From Trachemys scripta elegans (taxonomy: Eukaryota; Chordata; Testudines; Emydidae), in the NCBI RefSeq assembly GCF_013100865.1, contig NC_048301.1, positions 91,898,059-91,962,058 on the forward strand: a stretch of DNA of 64,000 bases, given 5' to 3'. The position numbers and the translations under genes are program-made. Shown piece by piece: positions 1 to 12,984 of the stretch. Under the pieces are notes generated by a model. It searched no databases. It saw only the letters and a program-made list of their open reading frames with translations, and had not been told where the DNA came from. The stretch's first letter is position 1. Each line of letters begins with the position of its first letter.

Positions 1-1001
1 CTTTCTTATTTTTCATGTTGCTTAATGCTTCTGCAATTACTACTTCTAGGACTGGTGCCACCAGACTCTGGTTTGGTTTCATATTACGGCATGGTTCTCT
101 TGGATTCTTTTCATTCATAAACCTTTCAGATTAGTTTCTCCACCATGCCTTAATCTTGTTCCAATTAACATATTTCCACATTCATCTTTAATGACTTTGC
201 TCTCACCAGTGTCTTTAATTCTCCTATTGCAAGTCACTGCCAGTCTGTAGATTTCTTTCTCACCCTCCTTCATTTCAAGATGGGCATATAAACCTTCCAT
301 GGTTTTAGCAGCTCCCACCTCCTTTTTTCGCTATCTTTTTGGCTCTTTTATCCTATAATCAGTTACCTATATTTAGTTTCCATAATGTCATCAGTTTTAC
401 TTGAAGATCCATGGATTCTACTAGGAGCAGCGTGTTGCTGAACATAGTTTTTTCCTTTTGGCAATTGTTTCGAGAACTATACTAGTCTTTTCTTTTCCGG
501 AGCAAGCATTTCTTGAAGGCTGACCCATTTATGATAGCCAGGACTTGGCTGGCTTGTTCCTTAGTTTCTGTAGTCTGGGTGCATGAGAAGGTGTATAGAA
601 ACATGGCTAGTTCATACTGTTCTAAAATATTGTTTCCTCTATGTTTGTATTTCATTACCACATACAGATATGGTTAAAATGCTGTTGAAAAGTTTCAGCT
701 TCCTTTAAACTTAGGCAGACTACTTCATTGTTTAGTTTCGAGATCCAGTGTTTCGTGAAGTAAATGTTTCAACTTACTTCAGCCTCGAAGAATAGATGTA
801 ATACAGGGAAAATGGTGTGATTTGTAGTAGTGACTCGCATTGCTGGTGCTTATAGTTTGACAAATATTGATAAATTGTATACATTTTAATTGCAGATACC
901 AATGCATTCTCTATCTCTATATATCAGTAGATAAGTGTAGCAGAAAGAGTATGTTTTGCTATAAATGGGTTGAGTCTCCTCTAGATTTTCCTAGGTTTGT
1001 G

Positions 1002-2099
1002 TGTGTGACACTGTACCTCCAGAATAGCACCCTGGAATCCTCATATTCATCACTGTCATATAATTATGATATATTTTGTACAAGTATGCCTTATGAGGTA
1101 TCATTTTAAAAGTCTCGATCTGTTGAACATTAATATCCTGTTGGATTGCATGTGCTATCATTGTATGTGAAGTTATGAAGTTTTTCTATATGTGTGTTAC
1201 TGAAATATGTTGTGAGGTTGGGAACACCCACAACCAGCCTTTCAGGTACAACAATGGAATAGCCAGACGTGCTGATGGCCCAGTAATTGGAATCCATTCT
1301 CCCAACAGCCATCCCAGATGAGAGAGCATGTAGACAATGGAGAATGCTTGACCAATGGGGGTGGCATAATGAAACCATGTCACAGCATAAATTGTAAACT
1401 ATAAAAGCGGGGAAGTGACACCATGATTTAGCCTCACTTCCCCCACAACTCAACACCCTGTAAACATGTCTGGAGAACAAAGACTTTGAACTGGAGGAGG
1501 GTGGTCCCAGCCTGTGTATGGAAGATCTGCAACCTGCTTGTACCATTTGCCAGGGTGATACACTGCTTGATTCAAATCCTTTTTAGTTTATAGAACTTAG
1601 ACTGAGATTTGATTTCATTTCTTAGGTAACCAACTTTGATCACTTTGCTTGCTACTTATAATCACTTAAAATCTATCTTTCCGTAGTTAATAATTCTGTT
1701 TTATATTTTACCTAAAACAGTGCATTTTGGTTGAAATGCTTGGGAAATCTCACTCAGTTTACAAAGGCTAGTGTGTGTCCTCGCCACATTGAGGGAGGGG
1801 GGAACTTAATGAACATACATTGATCAGGCTTCTGACCAGGCGAAACAGTATAGTTCAGGGGTTACGAGCTGGGGGGAATTGGCTGGAACCTCCCTATTGA
1901 TGGTTCATGAGTTGCTGAGAGATCATTAATGTAACTCATTAGGTGTGTCCCTTGCCTGTGGTTGTCTGTGCAAATGCAGTATCTGCCAGAGGTTTGTGGA
2001 TTGATACAGCATCATAGTATGAGAGGGATACCCCAAGTTGGAGGGACAGAGGGCTCAGTGGTCCCACAGTTCAAGTTGCACCCCAGGGATTCCATCGTA
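1002..2099 (+). mobile_element. Solo LTR of an endogenous retroelement
   Basis: The element begins with TG, is about 1.1 kb long, and is flanked by the 5-bp direct repeat TTGTG (997-1001 and 2100-2104), the target duplication length typical of retroviral integration. A TATAAAAG box lies at 1400-1407. The right end reads TCGTA where CA would be expected, which fits decay. No gag or pol frame is next to it, so this is a solo LTR left by recombination. It resembles a common turtle LTR family from memory, not from a search. Its orientation matches HIPK3. The left duplication lies in a short GT-rich run, so the exact boundary could shift by a base or two. Confidence 0.6.
1400..1407 (+). promoter_or_regulatory. 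TATA box within the solo LTR
   Basis: The sequence TATAAAAG is followed by a GC-richer stretch, about 400 bp into the LTR, where a U3/R boundary would be expected. It faces the same way as HIPK3. Whether it is used is unknown. Confidence 0.4.
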
Positions 2100-3718
2100 T
2101 TGTGTTTATAATTAAAATTGTACTTCTTTGCTATTCAGTGTACCGGATTTATTTTGCATTATTGGGCTTATTCCCAGCCATACTCAAAAGATTACACAGC
2201 CTTGCAGTGAGTGTATTTTTAATTGGTATATTTTTTAGCTTCTAGCTTAGACTAAACTTAATGGATGTGTATTCTGGCCAGTGGAGTCCAGTTGGTAGAT
2301 AAGTTCCAAGATTATTTAGAAAAGACTGTTTAAAACTTTTTGAGTGGCAATATTTGGAGAAATAGTATCTGTTTTGTTAACTGAGCAAAATATTTTAAAG
2401 TTAATATTACATTTTATATAATTTCTGTTATAGCAGCTTTTATCAGTTTAATATTTTGTAGAGAAAATTTGCTTTGTGATGCAGCGTATTTTATGTAAAT
2501 TTCATTACAGAAACTGCTTTAATAACTTAAAAAAACCTAGTAATTTGCAGTGCTTCTTCATCATGTTACTTTCTAATTAATGCGTGTTTTCTCTATATTG
2601 TCAAGAAACTGCTTGCATTTGCTAACTATTTTTTAAATTTGCAGTGTATTCCGCTGCTTTTAGAAACCAGCTAAATTGCATGAAAGGGAAGAGTTTTGGT
2701 AATTGTTCACTCATCTATATAATTATTTCATAATTATGCAACTGAAGGATAATTTGTTGACTTAAAATAACCATGCAGTAAACCCTACCTTATCCAGTTG
2801 GGGGCCTACACTATAGTCCCACATTCACTGTACACCCAAACTTACCTGTTGAAGTAGAACTTTGGGTATGCAAGGAAAATAGGTTTATTCTATTACTAAA
2901 ATTGGAAGTGTACATACTTGGCTTTCTTTCTGTGAAAGCCAAAATGCCTTTGCACAGGAAACACATCTGATATGACTGTAATAGAATTGACAAGAAATGT
3001 CTGTAAGCCTGGACTGATCTTTAATCTTCAAGAATGTGAATACTTCTGCACTTCAGAACAAAAACTTACTTTTTCATGTATTAAAACCAAATATTTTTAA
3101 AAATAATAAAAATAAAAAAATCTCTTAAAGGCTCCATGTTGTGCTGATTCCGTAGTTCCTTTTGTGAGCATTAAAAATCTTCTGGGTGCAGATGATGACT
3201 CACTATGATGCACAAAATTCTCTTCCCCCAACTCAACTTCCTTCTGTCTTCGGCCCCACTCCCACATAGGGGTCTGGAATGAGGTCTTAGAGCTAATAGG
3301 AATATTTTTCCTTAATGATCCAAATCCATAATTAGTTGTGCATTTTCTTGAAGAAAAATTGGCCAAACTATATACATTTTTAATGTATCAAAATCCCTAA
3401 TGTATTGAGGTGTTAAATTATCTTCATTGGAATGAGTTATACCAGAGTCTAAATCTGATGACGATTCAATAGTTTCAGCTAGCATAATGCTGCAGAAAGC
3501 AAAGGGGCATTTGATACATGAAGGGTAATACAATTGTCCTCCAGACATAGGCTTTCAAATTCAGTTCTGGAAGTATTTCTAAACCTTGGTTTTGACTTAT
3601 AAAGTCTCTGGGGGTTTAAGTCCTAATTACTTTAGAAATCTCCTCTTTCCTCAGATTCTTCTCCAAGAGTAGAGATCAGCAGAGGAGTTCAAGATGACTG
3701 CCCAGATTTGAATGTTTG

Positions 3719-3835
3719 CAGTGTTGTTGTAGCTGTGCTGGTCTCAGGATGTCAGAGAGACATGGTGGGAATAATAATATATTGTATTGGTTCCTTTATG
3801 GGTCTAATAAATGAGATTACCTCACCCACCTTGTG
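3719..3835 (+). repeat. Dispersed repeat family A, copy 1 (decayed)
   Basis: The segment starting TTGTTGTAGCTGTGCTGGTC, followed by a GGAT-GTCAGAGAGACA block and a TATTGGTTCC block, matches two further copies at 8793 and 18585. It is the most diverged of the three. I recognise the family as a high-copy turtle/crocodilian repeat but cannot name its class with confidence. Confidence 0.55.
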
Positions 3836-3839
3836 TGTG

Positions 3840-6030
3840 TCAGATTTCAATGGGCTGATGGAATGCTTGACTGACAAGGTGTTTCCAGTGAAGGGCACTC
3901 AACTCTGAAATTAGCTTCCCTCTGACAAAAGCAAAGCTTGTTGATCTTCAGGTCATGACACTGGCTTGATTTCAAGGTTTTTCTGAAGAAGTGGGTTAGG
4001 TGGGGAGGATTCTTTCTTTTTGGTGGTGGTAGGGAAAGAATTGATATATTTTAGGAAGATGTATTTTTGTGTTAAATTGACGAAGATGGAATCTAAAGGT
4101 TTGTGTTTTAAAATGAGGAGTAGAAATAGTACAAGTAGATTCCTTCAATTTTTGTTATTCTTACCCTTTCTTGTGACAATACAACACTCAAAGCTATCAG
4201 GCTCTTCATTCTTCAGGAGACAGGATCAGACCTGTCAGTCACCAGAGAGGGGCTTTCTGGAAAACTCCCCAGGGTACTCTGCCTCCTGGCAGAAGCAACC
4301 GGTCGTCTCCAGGCTTCCTGTTTTCCCTGAGCTTCTTGACATCAGAAATATCTAATTCTAATTTGAATCAAGATTTCTTCCTCTGTTTGGTCCAGCTGGG
4401 ACCTATTCTGTATTCTCCAGCAGCCTCTTTCTTCAGGGCAAAGGATGTTTGATTCGTAATATACAGCAGCAGAGAGAAAGACAGAAGTGCCTTGTGTCTG
4501 CCGCTATGTCCAGTGGAAGAAATTTAAAACCAAGAAAACCCTTCCCCAGTAAGAGTAAAGAGCTCTCTGAAGTGAGGAAAAAGTGGTGTTCCAGATAGGA
4601 TCCCCAGATGCAGCAACAACTTCTAGTAGCTTGTCTCCAACCTGAAGGGAACCTGGCAGCCTGGGGAGTAACATTTCATCAGGTGTTTCTTGCAGCAGCA
4701 CAGACAGCAGTCCAGCACTATTGCAGCCAACAGTCTCCAGATGTGCATCAGTGACCAGCAGCTGCCGTATGCCTACCAGCTGTCCAAAAGTGACATTTCC
4801 ATACAATCCTCTGTCAGCAACAAGAATGCTTGACTCTCTTTTTTTCTTGTTTTTCTTTGTGTTCTGAGGAGAATGGGATCCCTGGAGGTTGGGGAGTAGA
4901 CTTCTCAGCCCAGTGCACTGTCCTGGATTGATGGGCAGTGGAAGTGGTCTAGTCAGCAAGAGCTGCACAATAGAATTCCATAGACTCCTGATGTTTCAGC
5001 AGCTGATGTTCCTCCTCCCCCGCCCCCGCTGTATCTCAGAACCTGGTGAAGTACAGGCAGATAGAGACTATTTTCTTACTTTCTGGCTATTGAAACAGCA
5101 CCAAGGCTAGAGAGATGCTTGGAGGACCAATACTGTGTTCTTTTTTCTCTCATATGGGTTGGAGGTACCTGAGCTATTTGGATTGAAGAACCTCCATAGG
5201 TCAGTAAAAACATCAACTTTCAAATGGAGACATTGAAGTTCACCTTGGCAGTTGTTTTGTGTAGCAATTTCTTCTTCTGATCTTAGGGAGCTTTCCTGCC
5301 CATCCTATTCAGACCATTACAACCACTAATTCTCAAGTTTTATATGACCTAGATGTGTCTCCAATAGTGGGTCCTACTCTTGGGTCTCATCAAGTGTAGG
5401 TAATTAATGTGTTGATTTGTTGATAAAACTCAGGCAGGGATTCAAAGCTATCCCTTCTTGATTGACATCAGATTAAGCGTGTGCTTGGTAGGAGACAGAA
5501 TAGGACACAATTTTTACAGTTCATTTCCTTTAGGCCCATGAATTTATTATCAATTTTGCATCCTTCTCTGGTGACTGAGTTCAGGCCTGCTTCTGGAAGT
5601 TGCAGAGCAAAGGAAAACCCCACTGTAGGAATGGGGAGCCCGAATAGTTGGGGAACAAAAAGCAATCAATTTTCATTTTTATCAGCTAGTGCCACATGCA
5701 CTGCACTGATATTGTTTTCAATTTTGATGATCCTAAAATGGTACAAATGAAGAATCCAGGGTTTCATTAAAGCTGGGGGTTTAACTTCTTCAGAGGAGTC
5801 TCAGAGAGAGGCTAACTTCTCTGTTTTAGACTGTAACCCTGTGAAAAGATTCAACTTTTGCCAACCATGTTACTCGTGGTTTGGAAAACGGAGAAAAATG
5901 AATGCCTCATTGCATATGCAACAAAACGGATTGCACCATGTATGTCAGTGAGGATTGTTACCAGATTTGCCCGTTACTTTGGGGAATGCTAATTTATTAG
6001 GGTTACTCTTCTGGGGATGGGGGTGGGGGG
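3840..6030. other. Unassigned intron sequence
   Basis: There is no recognisable gene. A 154-codon open frame lies on the minus strand at 4504-4968, but it has no recognisable domain and no splice context. A pyrimidine-rich, moderately GC-rich segment (4160-5060) differs from its AT-rich surroundings and could be an old, unrecognised repeat. Confidence 0.4.
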
Positions 6031-6186
6031 TTCTGTAATTCTATCAGTGGTACTGTTTGTGTTACGTGTGTTTTCATATGGAGTTCTACTTCCCCCTTCT
6101 GCAAGTCCCCTCCCAATGGAGCTATCCTGCAGGACCTAGGTGCCCCAGGCTGGGTTCTTCCAGGCGACGGACGGACCCCCCCCCCC

Positions 6187-6390
6187 CCAAGTCTGAGCAG
6201 ACCGGGTCAAGCAGCACTTCCAAGCTGCCACCCTTATGTGCCAAAGGTACCGCACTGGAATAGAGTAAGCCTGAGCAGGCTAGGTTGAACAGCACTTCCA
6301 GGCTGCCACCCTTGTATGCCCCTGTACTCAGCGGACTGGGTCAAGCAGCACTTTCAAGCTGCCACCCTTGTATGTCAAAGGTTTAGCACG
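6187..6390. repeat. Three tandem copies of a ~60-75 bp unit
   Basis: Three successive units share the core CAAGCAGCACTTCCAAGCTG (or close variants) followed by CCACCCTT and a Cys/Gly-rich spacer. They start near 6190, 6268 and 6328. A run of ten C residues (6177-6187) precedes them. They sit beside the LTR-like block that follows and may be part of it. Confidence 0.65.
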
Positions 6391-7317
6391 TCCCTATCCC
6401 CACTTTCATGTCACAATTGTACTGGTAGTAACCCACTTGATGAGCAAACCCCACAGTATTTTTGGGCACTACAGGGAACTTTAGCTTAGGTAAAAGAAGC
6501 ATTGCTGCAGAGTAATTGGGGAAGCTAAAAACACCAAAGAGTAAAGTTCAGAGAGAAAGAGAAGCAGCCAGTTTAACCATAAAAGTTATTTATTGAATAA
6601 TAATAACTACACAAGGAGAGTCTAAACCAACATAACAGTTACATTATTGAAGGTTAGTACCTGAGGTAGAAAAGAAAACAGAGAGAGAGACAGAGGAGGA
6701 TCTCTGCTTCCATGAAGCTTGAACTGGTCGGTGTTCCCAGGTGATGGTGGTAGCTCAGGGTCCTGAGTGCTGGAGACAGGCAGAGCCCCCAGCATGATCA
6801 GTCAGAACAAGACTACATCCCAGTGGAACTGATGCAGAGTTTGGGTCCATGCATCAGAACACTTAATTGAACATAGGTAGGGTTTTTTGTAGAGAAACAA
6901 TAATGGTTCAAGGGAGAACACTAGATTTGTTTATGGGTAAACTGATGACTCAAGGGTTTTCTTTAGACTAGACAATAGGAGCTGATCACTCTTGGCTATG
7001 GGTGATGTTTCTTCCACAGTGCAATTAGGCTGCTTCACTATTTTGGATATCAATCAAGGATTCATTACTAGAATTGGTTTGATAACTGCTGAGCTGGATG
7101 TGTGCAGGTGTAGGTTCATTAACATCTGGAGCAGAGATCCCCATGATGCAGTGCTTCCCTGCTTTTCTGGTCCCAGAGTTCAGTGCAGTTCTTGGTTGGA
7201 AACTCTGTTCTTCGTTCAGTATGCTAATGGAGATGCTTCCCTGTTCCATCTTTGATGCAGATGAGGCTAGCTTAACCCTTTTTATGCATGTTAATACATA
7301 TATAATAAACTGTCACA
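6391..7317 (-). mobile_element. LTR-like block, minus strand
   Basis: Read on the minus strand, the block begins TGTGACAG at 7317. It carries an AATAAA signal where the plus strand shows TTTATT at about 6589-6594, then a polypurine/polypyrimidine-rich tail. The composition and signal order suggest a retroviral-type LTR with its U3 to the right. No target duplication was found, so the left boundary is arbitrary. The adjoining 60-75 bp tandem units at 6187-6390 may belong to the same element. An unrelated old repeat is the main alternative. Confidence 0.4.
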
Positions 7318-7589
7318 GGTCATTTTTTTTTAAAACTGAAGGGGTAGAGTGGGCAAGTTTTGTTGGTTCACTGGCAGTTTTGAAAAATTGAAAAAAGTCT
7401 AGTGCCAGGTCAAACAGAAAACAAAATTTTTGGTGAATTGAAGTAAAAACATTTTGAGTTAGATGGAATGGAATGTTTCATTCAACCTGACTCTCAAATT
7501 CTTTTATTTCAATTTTGGACATTTTAAAAGAGAAGTTAAGGAAGACAGATTTCACAAAATGAGGAGGATGAATAGTTACTGGGCCAGGG

Positions 7590-7790
7590 AAAGAGACTGG
7601 CAGCAAGTAGCTAGGGCATTCACTTGGGAGATGGGAGACCCAAGTGAAAGCCAGTCCCTGACTGCCTGCCTGTTATATAAAGTGGAACAGCTTCAACAAG
7701 AGACATTGGGAAAGACCCAAACCAGAATATCCCATCGCCCAGTGGCTAGGGGACAATCCTGCAATGGAGAAGACCCAAGTTCAGTTCCCT
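7590..7790 (+). repeat. Dimeric tRNA-derived SINE-like repeat
   Basis: Two similar units follow each other. Each has a box-A-like TAGCTAGGGCA or TGGCTAGGGGACA, a short stem-like purine block, then a box-B-like CCAAGTTCAGTTCCC or a decayed version of it. The second unit at about 7739-7790 keeps the better box B. This is the arrangement of a tRNA-derived SINE with a duplicated head, or of two nested insertions. Confidence 0.45.
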
Positions 7791-7906
7791 TCCCTAAAAG
7801 TCAGGCTAAAGGTTGTAAGAAGAGCACCTTACATTCTCTGCTACCTCCTCTGGCCATTTTATGACTTCAGCTTGAAAAATGTCAAAATAGTTTGTTCTGG
7901 TAATGT

Positions 7907-7923
7907 CAAAAAAAAAAAAAAAG
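7907..7923. repeat. Poly(A) tract
   Basis: An uninterrupted run of A at this position may be the tail of a retroposed element read on the plus strand, possibly the SINE-like repeat upstream. Confidence 0.6.
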
Positions 7924-8792
7924 TTTGGTTTCTTGGTTTGGTTAAAACTATTCAGTGAACCCAACATGAATTTATGAATAGTTTCAAGTTGATCAAAACT
8001 GAATATTTTGGCAAACGGACTATTTGCCAATTTTTTTTGTCCAGCTCTCCTGAAGCGTTTAAAAAAAGGGATGGAAACCCTATAATGTGAGGTACCTCTC
8101 CATTACATATACCGTGATATTAAAAAGGATTAAATGATCACATTGCATCATTCTCTAAGAAACTCTAAGCATGTAGATTGTAACTGGAGGAAACTCCTTT
8201 CTTGTTCAGTCACCATCTGATCTTCAGTAATATGATAACCTTTTAACAGGATTTAGAGAGCTATCCATAATTGCTCAGCACAATGAGTTAACAGTCTGCT
8301 GCCTGTAGTCATGAAAGTAACTATAAACAGCAAACCAATGTAATTACAATTCTTTATCCCTTGAAACTAACATCTGTAATAGATGATTCTACAAATAATT
8401 TTGCTTAAATTAAAGATAAAATATATTGGTAACATAATCAAAGAGGAAGTTTGTGCTGTAAAGAAATAAATGATTTTCATGTACTACATCTTTAGTTTCT
8501 TTGTATTATTCCATTTTATTGACCACTATACTGCAAAAGTTATATGAAAGATTAGATTTCATTTGCCAAGAATTCATATACAATATTTCTTAGAAAATGT
8601 TTATTGTAAGTTTCAATTTGTGATTAAATGAACTTTGTTACTGCCTACAAATTAAAAACTGAGTACAGAGACTCCTTGGCTACAAACAGAACACTAGACA
8701 GAGAATGTTAATACACTGTTTTCCCTCATCATGTGTTTGTAGAGGCCTGTATCTGGAGATGAGAATTGTTACTTTAATAATGTTCTAAGCAG

Positions 8793-8944
8793 TAGTGTTG
8801 TAGCCTTGCTGGTCCCAGGATATTAGATAGACAAGGTGAGTGAGGTAATATCTTTTATTGGACCAATTTCTATTGGTGGGAGAGAGAAAGTTTGGAGCTT
8901 AAGCAGAGCTTTTCAGGTTTGTAGATATACAGTGCTGTTGGAGG
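8793..8944 (+). repeat. Dispersed repeat family A, copy 2
   Basis: The block starting GTGTTGTAGCCTTGCTGGTC, then GTGAGTGAGGTAATATC and TTTTATTGGACC, is the best preserved forward copy in the window. It ends in a decayed purine-rich tail. Compare copies at 3719 and 18585. Confidence 0.65.
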
Positions 8945-10544
8945 TGGGGGCAGAGGGAGAGTAGTCCTCCAAAATCCTCATTTGGCTGGAACAAGTTTTT
9001 TTTACTGTGATTAAAAAAATTTACAATGAATTATTTCATTGATTCATATATAAATGAGTATGATAAGTTTCTAATATATATTTGTCAAGGATAATAGTGA
9101 CTAAACCACATGAAGCCATCTATCTCTGCTTCTATCTGGAGAATAAATCAACAAGAAATTGAAAGAGCTCCAGAGAGATTGAGAGAGCTAGAGTAAATTT
9201 TGGATGAATTTCACTCTTAGTGAGGAGATCCAACTAAAGGTCTTTTGTATCAGTTAAGCTCCACATTACTATTCTGCAGGAGTGGATGGGTGCAGACAGC
9301 GTGGCCATGCATGGATGCTGCTGCTGGGGCTGAGCTACTATATCAGTGCCTATGCAGTACTCCTAAATGTCCATATGCAGTGTACAGAGGGAGTGCCATT
9401 CTGAGACCTTCCTGTGAGTTAGGGTGTGTGGATTCTATACTCTTTCAACCTTTCTGACTTCCCTGTGTAAAAACTGATTACTTGAGTGCACTGCGTGTGG
9501 GGTAGTGGATAGAGGGATTGTGGGGGTGCGAGTAAATTTCACCCAGAGTGAACTTGAGATGTCAGAAGAAAAACATAAAAGATCTAAAAAACGAGAAATT
9601 GTAATGATGCTCATGACACTTCTAAAATACAGTTTTTAAATTTTTGGTCTAGTACAATATCTAGGCGTTGGTGTCTTCTGGCCTACAGTCTATTTCTGCG
9701 ATATGAAAACAGGACAGTCTTTTCTGTAACATAAAGAATAAGTACCGGAAAATGAGGTGTTAATCTCTTGCTTTCTGCAAATTATATTTAAACCCTTTAA
9801 ATTGTACTGTCTGATTTCATTGAAATGGCTAATCCTATGTCATGCATCTCTTGAATATTCTTTACAGCTGTTTTTAAATGTATTTTTGGAGCAAATTCAT
9901 GGTGAGCTAGTTCTAATAGACATCCTGAATAAAGAAATAGCTTTATAGGTTTGTTCCAGAAACGATGACTTGACAGTAGCCCGTATCAGCAGAATTTAGC
10001 TATCAATAGCACGATAATCCACCTAAGTAGAAAACCTTTCATAGGGAAATAGGCAAATTGATAGTCACATGCACCAGTAAAATTGCCTTTACAAGTAACC
10101 ATAGAACTTGTAAACATAGTATCACAATGTCTTTTTTTTCTTTGACATGGTTATCAGATAAAAATGTATTGACAATGTCAATAATACAGAAATCTAAAAT
10201 GTAGAAGTGGTAATAGAAGTATCTGGCTTTTGTCAGTTTCTGGGTTAAAACTTTACACTGGTTTAATCTGAGGCCATGTGGAGAGAAGAAAGGCAGTATC
10301 AAAATTAATTTAAAATTTCCTAGCTTTTGTCATGTTTAAGTGTTTTTTTTTTTTAATTTAATTGCATTCACATATATTTGTAATTAATAGGATAAATCAG
10401 ATAGACTCTTTGTCCTTTAGATTTCCTGAAAGCCTAGTATTGGGGCACATTGACTGAGTGGGTTGAAGAAGTTTAGAAGGTTGCTTGCCCGTGTTTCATA
10501 GATTATAAATTTCTTTATGTATCAGTGTATTTGATATTCTAGCA

Positions 10545-10690
10545 GAGCACCACGTCTACTTTAGTTCAGGCTAAGGTCAGCTTTTGTTTAAAGCTTGACT
10601 TTTCTAAGTGCTCTAAAAGCTGAATGGTTACTCAAATTGTCTTTATATTTGGTGTGCCTTATGGGGTCATGAGGTTTGGTTATTGTTCCA
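10545..10690. repeat. Diverged direct repeat, copy 1
   Basis: This segment and 12465-12610 share the block CTAAGTGCTCTAAAA, a preceding GCTT-GACT/TACT block and a following ATTACTC/GTTACTC block in the same order and orientation, about 1.9 kb apart. They are either two copies of one old dispersed repeat or a local duplication. Confidence 0.55.
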
Positions 10691-10799
10691 AATTTGGGGC
10701 CATTTTACCACGGGATTCCAAAGATACAACCCCTTCCTTCCCCAAAACAAAACAAACAAACCTCCAGCTTCTCTAAAGGCTGACACATTTTGGCACCTT

Positions 10800-11700
10800 T
10801 TATTTTTTGCACAGATAGGGATTAAACCAGTAGAGCCCTGCAGCCAAGTGGGACCTGACTACACATGTCAGCTCCAGTTTGGGTGGGAAAAGAGCTGGAC
10901 CCCTTCTGGTTTGTGTCAGGTCAGTCTCCTTGTCCTGCCTGTGGGGTCAGTGTGGTAGCAGCTGCATGCCTTGCCCCTGCTGTCCACTGTCCCCTACTGC
11001 ACTGTGTGAGCTGCAGAGTGAGTGTACCAAGGAATTGCTGACAGCGCCTTTCACTCCACAGCATGCACCCAGAACATGAGGGGTGGTGGAAAATAGGAAC
11101 AGGGCATACAGTCACTGCTGCTCTGATCCCATAGACAGGAGGCAGCAGGAGCAGTGGCAGTGTCCATTCAGGTTCAGAGTAACAGGAAGTGTTGGGTTGC
11201 AAAAAGACTAGACCCACTTGAGTTGGGTCTAGGGCAGGCCTAAAAATTAGTCCTGAGCAGACCTCTATGTGCCGGGGCCGAGATCCTCACACCACGTTCT
11301 CAAACAATCAAGAGTTACCCTAACAGAGTGTATGCCTCCCACTTGCTCTTTGAGGGGAAATCAAATCACAACATTATTAGCAAAGTTTGGTTCTCCAGAT
11401 GGTGTGTGCCAAGCAGTTCTAAGTCTGATGTGCCAAATGTGGGGATTGAGCCCCTGCCCCTACCTTCATGTGTGTGCCAGGATCTGGGGGATGCCAGAAG
11501 TTGGGGTGCAGGGGGTAGGCATGTCTGACCTGCTGCTATTCCCCTCACGTGAGCTGAGATATGGGGCTGTGTCCCTCTGGGGGAGGATCAGAACCCTTCT
11601 TCCTGCACCTTTTCCCCCATGTGAGCCAGGATATGGGTGAGCCCTGTCCCTCTGGGTGTGAAACTGAGAACAGGTATACTAGGAGCATGCACCAAGATCA
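10800..11700. other. GC-rich island of unassigned sequence
   Basis: This stretch is clearly richer in G and C than its surroundings. It has short similar units such as CATGTGAGCCAGGATATGGG and CACGTGAGCTGAGATATGGG about 80 bp apart. The frames open on either strand are short and unrecognised. It is probably an old repeat with internal tandem structure rather than a gene. Confidence 0.35.
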
Positions 11701-12464
11701 CACTGCTGACAGTGGCGTGAGGAGTTGAACAGATTTGTTTGTTTGCATTATCACAGGTTCTGTCCAAATGTTGGGGAGTGGGGATGGGAAATGCCCGCTG
11801 ACATGAATCGAGCAGTTTGGACATCTCCAGAGCTATTGTTGCAGACTGTGTTCATCTCCATGGGGTGGTGTTCTTCAGTTCAGAACATCTCATTGATACA
11901 AATGGTTGTGGTTGTCAAGGTATCCCCCCAAAAGTGACTTTGGTCTTTAATTTACCTTTTAAACAAGTTGATGCCTATGGGTTTTTCTCCTTAACTCTTA
12001 CAGGTCACATTTTTCTGGGCCTCCTTTATTTATTTATTTTTTTGGGGTGCTTCAACCATGTCTCCTTTGGAGTGACTGATGAACTACGCCCTCCCATCCC
12101 CACATCACACCTGAATGTCACCCTCACTCCTGCCTGACACAGCAAATGGGCTGCAATTATTTTTTTCAAAAGATGAATGGAGACACGATTGGCCAGCCTG
12201 CTTGCTTAAATAAAAAGATAATCGTGTCAATTTCACAGATTGGTTCAGTGTGGCTATTTAAAATCGGAGTAAAATTTTGTTTTTCCTTTTTGGATTCGGC
12301 AAGATGATTTTGGATCTTCAGAGGCTAGTGGACTTCAGTATGGTTCAAGTTTTGAGTGGAGTTTCTTTGTTTTGTTTTCCTTTCTGCATATGAACTATTT
12401 CTTCTTGTGTGTGTTTGTATTCTATACCCTTGAAAATCCTTCTGCTTAGTCATCCCCTCAGGTA

Positions 12465-12610
12465 AGGGGCAGGTCTACTATAGTTGAGGTCTGGACCAGC
12501 TTTCTGATTAAAGCTTTACTCTTCTAAGTGCTCTAAAATTTGCACAATTACTCTGAATGCTTTTTGGGGTAATTTGGTCAAGGGGTTCCCAAGTTACAGT
12601 CTCCTTGGGG
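12465..12610. repeat. Diverged direct repeat, copy 2
   Basis: This is the partner of 10545-10690, with the shared core CTAAGTGCTCTAAAA and similar flanks in the same orientation. Confidence 0.55.
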
Positions 12611-12984
12611 GGAAAATCATTTAATAAAGTTCACAGATTCTACCTTTTGTGCATACCTTCTAAAATGCTAATGGCTTAATGGGATAGAAAGGGGAGGGTG
12701 AACTGGAAGGTGGTGGGGATGGGGGGCTATATATTGTAGGGAATTGGGCAGGAAAGAAAGAGACATCAATCTTCTTTCATGTGCTTAAAATTCTGTAACC
12801 AACCTGTAATAAAATTGTCAAGTTCTTCAGACATATAGACTGTCTGAGATTTCTCTCGCTGATCCATGATAGCAACTACACATTGCACACATTTAAAAGC
12901 ACAACCATTATGCACATTCCATTATAACAAAGTGTATGCCTTGGAGAGCACAGATGACTCTTAACAGTCACATAGCATCTGTCT

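Noticed and set aside
4504..4968. 154-codon minus-strand open frame as a possible gene
   Set aside because: There is no recognised domain and no splice signals in keeping with a coding exon, and both strands have comparable open frames in this GC-richer patch.
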